Shown: piece by piece, positions 59,598 to 64,000 of the stretch
How the letters are laid out: each line of letters begins with the position of its first letter
How positions within the stretch are numbered: position 1 is the first letter of the stretch
NCBI RefSeq assembly: GCF_005876985.1
Contig: NZ_VAHD01000003.1
Coordinates: forward strand, 62,001 to 126,000
Length of the DNA: 64,000 bases
Direction of reading: 5' to 3'
Source of the DNA: Rhodoferax bucti
Lineage (GTDB): Bacteria; Pseudomonadota; Gammaproteobacteria; Burkholderiales; Burkholderiaceae_C
Program-made: the position numbers and the translations under genes
Notes under the pieces: model-generated
Databases searched by the model: none
The model's input: the letters and a program-made list of their open reading frames with translations, nothing else
Told to the model about the DNA's origin: nothing

Positions 59598-60251
59598 TTA
59601 CTGCGTGCCGAAGATGCGATCGCCCGCATCCCCCAGGCCCGGCATGATGTAGCCATGGTCGTTCAGGCCACGGTCGATGGCAGCGGTGAAGATGCGCACA
59701 TCGGGGTGCTCTTTGTACATGGTGTTGATGCCTTCAGGGCAGGTCAGCAGGCACAGGAACTTGATGGATTTGGGGTTGCAAGCCTTCAGGCGCGTCACGG
59801 CCGCAGCCGCAGAGTTGCCGGTGGCCAGCATGGGGTCCACGACGACCACATCGCGCTCTTCCATATTGCTGGGCATCTTGAAGTAGTACTCCACCGCCTG
59901 AAGGGTTTTGGGGTCGCGGTACAGGCCCACGTGGCCCACGCGGGCGCCGGGCACCACGCTTAAGACTCCGTCCAGGATGCCGTTGCCGGCACGCAGCACG
60001 CTGGCGAACACCAGCTTTTTGCCGTCAATGACCTTGCCGGTGGTGGTTTCCAGCGGGGTTTCAATCTCCAGGTCTTGCAGCGGCATGTCGCGGCAGACTT
60101 CGTAAATCATCAGGCCGGCCAGCTCGTTGAGCAGGCGGCGGAAGCTGCTGGTGCTGGCTTCCTTTTTGCGCATCAGGGTGAGCTTGTGCTGCACCAGCGG
60201 GTGGTCGATGAGGGTGACGTTGGCACGTGCTGCGGGATCAATGGTGACCAT
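59598..60251 (-). CDS. upp: Uracil phosphoribosyltransferase
   Basis: A 217-residue salvage enzyme making UMP from uracil and [24 protein letters not shown] (20 residues) near 14, [13 protein letters not shown] near 84 and the PRPP loop [14 protein letters not shown] near 133 are conserved. The C-terminal [16 protein letters not shown] is the uracil-binding end. The ATG at 60251 follows AAGGAACAAG. An open frame extends further upstream but runs through the preceding gene. It lies between a HerA-like gene and codA. Confidence 0.96.
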   Translation of the reverse strand: MVTIDPAARANVTLIDHPLVQHKLTLMRKKEASTSSFRRLLNELAGLMIYEVCRDMPLQDLEIETPLETTTGKVIDGKKLVFASVLRAGNGILDGVLSVVPGARVGHVGLYRDPKTLQAVEYYFKMPSNMEERDVVVVDPMLATGNSAAAAVTRLKACNPKSIKFLCLLTCPEGINTMYKEHPDVRIFTAAIDRGLNDHGYIMPGLGDAGDRIFGTQ

Positions 60252-60270
60252 GTTCTTGTTCCTTGTATGT

Positions 60271-61851
60271 TTATCGCTTGCTGCCGCCCAGGATGCTGCC
60301 CAGCACCCCGCGGATGATCTGGCGGCCGACTTCGCGGCCGATGGAGCTGGCCGCACTCTTGATGAGCTGCTCGCCCACGCTGGCGCGTGAACGGCGGGCA
60401 CCGCCGCCCAGCATGTCACCAATGCTGTCCAGGATGCCACCGCCGGCGGGCGCCGCCTCCGGCTCGGGGGCAGGCGCTGCGCGGCCAGCGCGGGTGCGCG
60501 GAGCGGCAGGGGCTGCATCGCCTTCGGCCTCAGCAGCCGGTGCACGGTTTTGCGTGCGGCCCTTGAGTGCTTCGAATGCAGATTCGCGGTCCACCGCTTT
60601 TTCGTACACGCCGGCCACGATGGATTCGGTGATCAGCGTCTTGCGTTGCTCGGGGGTGATGGGGCCGATCTGGCTGGCCGGAGGAATGACGAACACGCGC
60701 TCGGTGAGAGAAGGGCGGCCTTTTTCATCCATCAGGCTCACCAAGGCCTCGCCCACGCCCAGCTCAGTGATGGCGGTCGCCACGTCCAGGCCGGGGTTGG
60801 CGCGCATGGTGTCTGCAGCGCTCTTGACGGCCTTCTGGTCGCGCGGGGTGAAGGCGCGCAAGGCGTGTTGCACGCGGTTGCCCAGCTGTGCCAGCACGCT
60901 GTCCGGAATATCGAGCGGGTTTTGGGTCACGAAGAACACACCCACGCCCTTGGACCGAACCAGTCGCACCACCAATTCAATGCGCTCAATCAGCACCTTG
61001 GGCGCGTCGGCAAACAGCAGGTGGGCCTCGTCAAAGAAGAACACCAGCTTGGGTTTGTCCAGGTCGCCCACCTCAGGCAATGCCTCGAAAAGTTCGCTCA
61101 GCATCCACAGCAAAAAGGTCGCATACAGGCGGGGCGACTGCATCAGCTTGTCTGCCGCAAGGATGTTGACCACGCCTTTGCCCGAGCTGTCGGTCTGCAT
61201 GAAGTCTTCGATATTGAGCATGGGCTCGCCAAAGAACTTGTCGCCACCTTGCTCCTCGATCTGCATCAGGCCGCGCTGAATGGCGCCAATGCTGGCGGCG
61301 CTGATGTTGCCGTATTCGGTGGTGTAGCTGGCGGCGTTGTCGCCCACGTCCTGGCACATCGCGCGCAGGTCTTTCATGTCGAGCAGCAGCAGGCCGTCGT
61401 CATCCGCGATCTTGAACACCAGTTGCAGCACGCCGGCCTGGGTTTCGTTCAGGTTGAGCATGCGGGCCAGCAGCAAGGGGCCCAAGTCGCTCACGGTGGC
61501 GCGCACCGGGTGGCCTTGTTGGCCGAATACGTCCCACAGCGTGGTGGGGAAGGCGGAGAACGCGGGTTCTTCAAAGCCACGCTCTTTGATGACTTTCGCC
61601 AGCTTCTCGCTCAACGCACCTTTTTGAGAGATGCCGGTCAGGTCGCCTTTGACGTCGGCCATGAACACCGGCACGCCCAGGGCAGAAAAGCCTTCAGCCA
61701 GGCTTTGCAGGGTGATGGTTTTGCCGGTGCCGGTGGCGCCGGTGATAAGGCCGTGGCGGTTGGCCTTGTCGGGCCGGAGGAAACATCGCACTGCAGACTT
61801 GCCTGCGGCGTGCTGGGCAATCAGGATGCCTTCGTCTTGAATGGAAGCCAT
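60271..61851 (-). CDS. HerA-like ATPase (DUF853 family)
   Basis: A 526-residue FtsK/HerA-fold ATPase. Walker A is in [20 protein letters not shown] (20 residues) near residue 34, Walker [14 protein letters not shown] near 250, and [20 protein letters not shown] (20 residues) near 292. The last ~90 residues are Ala/Pro-rich and then basic, with [15 protein letters not shown] at the end. Members are widespread in proteobacteria, with unproven roles (DNA translocation or competence-like). The ATG at 61851 is chosen from the family start MASIQDEGI. It is divergent from yebC with 58 bases between starts. Confidence 0.88.
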   Translation of the reverse strand: MASIQDEGILIAQHAAGKSAVRCFLRPDKANRHGLITGATGTGKTITLQSLAEGFSALGVPVFMADVKGDLTGISQKGALSEKLAKVIKERGFEEPAFSAFPTTLWDVFGQQGHPVRATVSDLGPLLLARMLNLNETQAGVLQLVFKIADDDGLLLLDMKDLRAMCQDVGDNAASYTTEYGNISAASIGAIQRGLMQIEEQGGDKFFGEPMLNIEDFMQTDSSGKGVVNILAADKLMQSPRLYATFLLWMLSELFEALPEVGDLDKPKLVFFFDEAHLLFADAPKVLIERIELVVRLVRSKGVGVFFVTQNPLDIPDSVLAQLGNRVQHALRAFTPRDQKAVKSAADTMRANPGLDVATAITELGVGEALVSLMDEKGRPSLTERVFVIPPASQIGPITPEQRKTLITESIVAGVYEKAVDRESAFEALKGRTQNRAPAAEAEGDAAPAAPRTRAGRAAPAPEPEAAPAGGGILDSIGDMLGGGARRSRASVGEQLIKSAASSIGREVGRQIIRGVLGSILGGSKR

Positions 61852-61909
61852 AGAGATCTCAAAAAGTACAATCGTGGGAGTAGCGTAACGAATTTTTAAA
61901 GGGTTTCGT

Positions 61910-62629
61910 GTGGCAGGACATAGCAAATGGGCCAATATTCAGCACCGCAAGGGGCGTCAGGACGAGAAGCGAGGCAAGATTTGGACCCGTATCGTCCGTG
62001 AAATCACGGTAGCGGCCCGACAAGGCGGGGGCGACCCGGCCATGAACCCGCGTTTGCGTCTGGCCATCGAAAAGGCCAAAGCCGCCAACATGCCTGCAGA
62101 CCGGGTGAAATACAACGTTGACAAGGCCACCGGCTCACTGGACGGCATCAGCTACGAGGAAATCCGCTACGAGGGTTACGGCATCGGTGGCGCGGCCATC
62201 ATCGTGGACACCATGACGGACAACAAGGTGCGCACCGTGGCCGAAGTGCGCCACGCATTCAGCAAGCACGGCGGCAACATGGGCACCGAAGGCTCGGTGG
62301 CCTTCCAGTTCAAGCACGTGGGCCAGCTGATTTTTGCTCCTGGCACCAGCGAAGACAAGGTCATGGAAGTGGCTCTGGAAGCCGGTGCGGAGGACGTGAT
62401 TACCGACGACGAAGGCGCGATTGAGGTGTTAACCGCGCCCGCTGACTTTGAGGCGGTCAAGGCCGCCCTGGAGGCCGCAGGCCTCAATGCCGAGGTCGCC
62501 ACGGTGACCATGCGCGCAGAAAACACGATTGAGCTCTCGGGCGATGATGCCGAGCGCATGCAAAAACTTTTGGACGTTCTGGAAGACCTGGACGACACCC
62601 AAGACATCTTCCACAACGCTGCTCTGTAA
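61910..62629 (+). CDS. yebC: YebC/PmpR-family protein
   Basis: A 239-residue protein. It starts with GTG: (V)[17 protein letters not shown] is the nearly invariant N-terminus. [20 protein letters not shown] (20 residues) near 46 and [19 protein letters not shown] near 84 are signatures. YebC proteins bind the ribosome or DNA and affect translation of difficult sequences or transcription. It is followed seven bases later by purD in the same direction. Confidence 0.96.
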   Translation: MAGHSKWANIQHRKGRQDEKRGKIWTRIVREITVAARQGGGDPAMNPRLRLAIEKAKAANMPADRVKYNVDKATGSLDGISYEEIRYEGYGIGGAAIIVDTMTDNKVRTVAEVRHAFSKHGGNMGTEGSVAFQFKHVGQLIFAPGTSEDKVMEVALEAGAEDVITDDEGAIEVLTAPADFEAVKAALEAAGLNAEVATVTMRAENTIELSGDDAERMQKLLDVLEDLDDTQDIFHNAAL

Positions 62630-62636
62630 GACTGAT

Positions 62637-63929
62637 ATGAACGTACTCGTAATTGGCGGCGGTGGCCGTGAACATGCCCTGGCCTGGAAACTGGCCCAGT
62701 CCCCCAAGGTGCAAATGGTGTATGTGGCGCCCGGCAACGGCGGCACGGCCACTGACCCGCGCCTCAAAAATGTGCCTATTACCGATGTGGTGCAACTGCG
62801 CCAGTGGGCGCAGGACAACAAGATCACCCTGACCCTGGTTGGTCCTGAAGTGCCTTTGGCCGCCGGTGTGGTGGATGAGTTCCGCGCCCACAACATGCGC
62901 ATCTTCGGCCCAACCAAGGCCGCCGCCCAGTTGGAAAGTTCCAAGGCATTCAGCAAGGCTTTCATGCGCCGCCATGGCATTCCGACGGCCGAGTACGCCA
63001 CTTTCTCGGACCCCGTGGCTGCACATGCTTATGTGGACAAGATGGGCGCGCCTACCGTGGTCAAGGCCGACGGTTTAGCTGCCGGCAAGGGCGTGGTGGT
63101 AGCCATGACCGTGGCAGAAGCCCACGAAGCCATTGACTTCATGCTGGTGGATAACACCTTGGGCGTGGCGCACAACGACGGCGGTGCCCGTGTGGTGATC
63201 GAAGAGTTTCTGGAAGGCGAAGAGGCCAGCTTCATCGTCATGGTGGATGGCAAAAACGTGCTGCCCCTGGCTACGAGCCAGGATCACAAGCGCTTGCAGG
63301 ATGGCGACCAGGGCCCCAACACGGGTGGTATGGGGGCCTATTCGCCCGCACCGGTGGTCACCCCGGATGTGCATGCCAAGGCGATGCGCGAAATCATTCT
63401 GCCCACGGTCAAGGGTATGGAAGCAGACGGCATTCCTTTCAGCGGCTTTTTGTACGCCGGGCTGATGATCGACAAGAACGGCCAGCCCAAGACGCTGGAG
63501 TTCAACTGCCGCATGGGTGACCCTGAGACCCAGCCCATCATGATGCGCCTCAAGACCGATCTGGTGGACGTGCTGATGGCCGCCACCGAGCCCGGCCCGC
63601 ACGGCAAGCTCGATGAAGTCGAGTTGCAGTGGGACCGCCGCACAGCGCTGGGCGTGGTGCTGGCTGCCCATGGTTACCCCATGAACCCGCGCAAGGGTGA
63701 TGCCATTACCGGTATCCCCAAGGAGAGCGAAGACGCGGCGGTGTTCCATGCAGGCACCACCCTGCAAGACGGCACGGTGTTGACTTCCGGCGGCCGCGTG
63801 CTGTGCGTGACAGCCTTGGCCGATAGCGTCAAGCAGGCGCAACAACGCGCTTACCAAGTCATTGACGAAATTCAGTTTGACGGCATGCAATTCCGCCGTG
63901 ACATCGGGTACCGCGCCGTCAAAGGCTGA
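62637..63929 (+). CDS. purD: Phosphoribosylamine--glycine ligase
   Basis: A 430-residue ATP-grasp enzyme of purine synthesis. The N-terminal VLVIGGGGREHALAWKL, FGPTKAAAQLESSKAFSKAF (20 residues) near 95, VVKADGLAAGKGVVVA near 142 and EFNCRMGDPETQPIMMRL near 288 are all conserved. The ATG at 62637 gives the standard N-terminus. It is complete in the window, with stop at 63929. Confidence 0.97.
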   Translation: MNVLVIGGGGREHALAWKLAQSPKVQMVYVAPGNGGTATDPRLKNVPITDVVQLRQWAQDNKITLTLVGPEVPLAAGVVDEFRAHNMRIFGPTKAAAQLESSKAFSKAFMRRHGIPTAEYATFSDPVAAHAYVDKMGAPTVVKADGLAAGKGVVVAMTVAEAHEAIDFMLVDNTLGVAHNDGGARVVIEEFLEGEEASFIVMVDGKNVLPLATSQDHKRLQDGDQGPNTGGMGAYSPAPVVTPDVHAKAMREIILPTVKGMEADGIPFSGFLYAGLMIDKNGQPKTLEFNCRMGDPETQPIMMRLKTDLVDVLMAATEPGPHGKLDEVELQWDRRTALGVVLAAHGYPMNPRKGDAITGIPKESEDAAVFHAGTTLQDGTVLTSGGRVLCVTALADSVKQAQQRAYQVIDEIQFDGMQFRRDIGYRAVKG

Positions 63930-64000
63930 TCCGGTGGCATCCGGGGGGCGGGTCATGCATCCGGTGCAGTTCCGGGGCCAGGGTTGGGCCCGGCGGTTGC

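Noticed and set aside
63955-64000. Open frame starting with ATG after purD
   Set aside because: Only 15 codons are visible before the window ends; not enough to support a gene.

Overview
This window is a GC-rich, gene-dense chromosomal segment of a betaproteobacterium. It most resembles the Comamonadaceae (Rhodoferax/Polaromonas/Acidovorax relatives). The evidence is the protein content (aerobic cobalamin pathway, purD next to yebC and upp, ispD-ispF after mfd, an OmpR/EnvZ pair) and a dispersed ~55-base repeat with the core AGCTGCTTGCGC, which from memory is common in that family. No rRNA, tRNA, CRISPR array or insertion sequence was found.

Bases 1-29,400 hold a cobalamin (B12) supercluster. 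It starts with the tail of cobO, a BtuDFC-type vitamin B12 ABC transporter, the CobW metallochaperone, cobaltochelatase CobN and a ChlI-type ATPase plus small VWA protein that stand in for CobS/CobT. Two minus-strand operons follow (cobG-cobH-cobI-cobJ and cobL-cobE-cobM-cobF), with cobK on the plus strand between them. A plus-strand operon follows: cobD, cobC (threonine-phosphate decarboxylase type), a membrane protein and an alpha/beta hydrolase of unknown role, and cobQ. A cobalamin riboswitch then precedes cobT, cobS and an alpha-ribazole phosphatase. CobG, CobF and CobN mark the oxygen-dependent route. cobA, cobB and cobP/cobU are not in the window.

The cobalamin cluster is interrupted at about 9.75-13.29 kb by a segment of visibly lower GC. 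It contains an unknown small gene bracketed by two copies of the dispersed repeat, then a two-gene minus-strand operon: an OLD-like ATPase with a C-terminal TOPRIM-like region and a D12-class DNA adenine methyltransferase. This looks like a restriction- or phage-defence-type cassette and is the best candidate here for an undescribed system.

Bases 29.4-44 kb are mostly housekeeping genes: two HDOD proteins around nth, an aminotransferase, a divergent response regulator, a FrnE/DsbA-like oxidoreductase, a PhoD phosphatase, serB, mfd, ispD, ispF and envZ/ompR. Bases 44-50.4 kb form a signalling block: a PAS-GGDEF-EAL protein, a membrane EAL protein and a Ser/Thr kinase-HDOD-GAF fusion. Bases 50.5-64 kb hold bdhA, a hydrolase, relA, a UPF0303 protein, an SDR with an AraC-type regulator, a STAS-like protein, an EVE protein, codA, upp, a HerA-like ATPase, yebC and purD.

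A recurring theme is palindromic or repetitive DNA, both between genes and in frame inside genes. At least eight intergenic and three or four intragenic copies of the 55-base repeat were seen (in cobD twice, cobS, and the ribazole phosphatase). Two different hairpin elements are inserted in frame in cobQ and relA.
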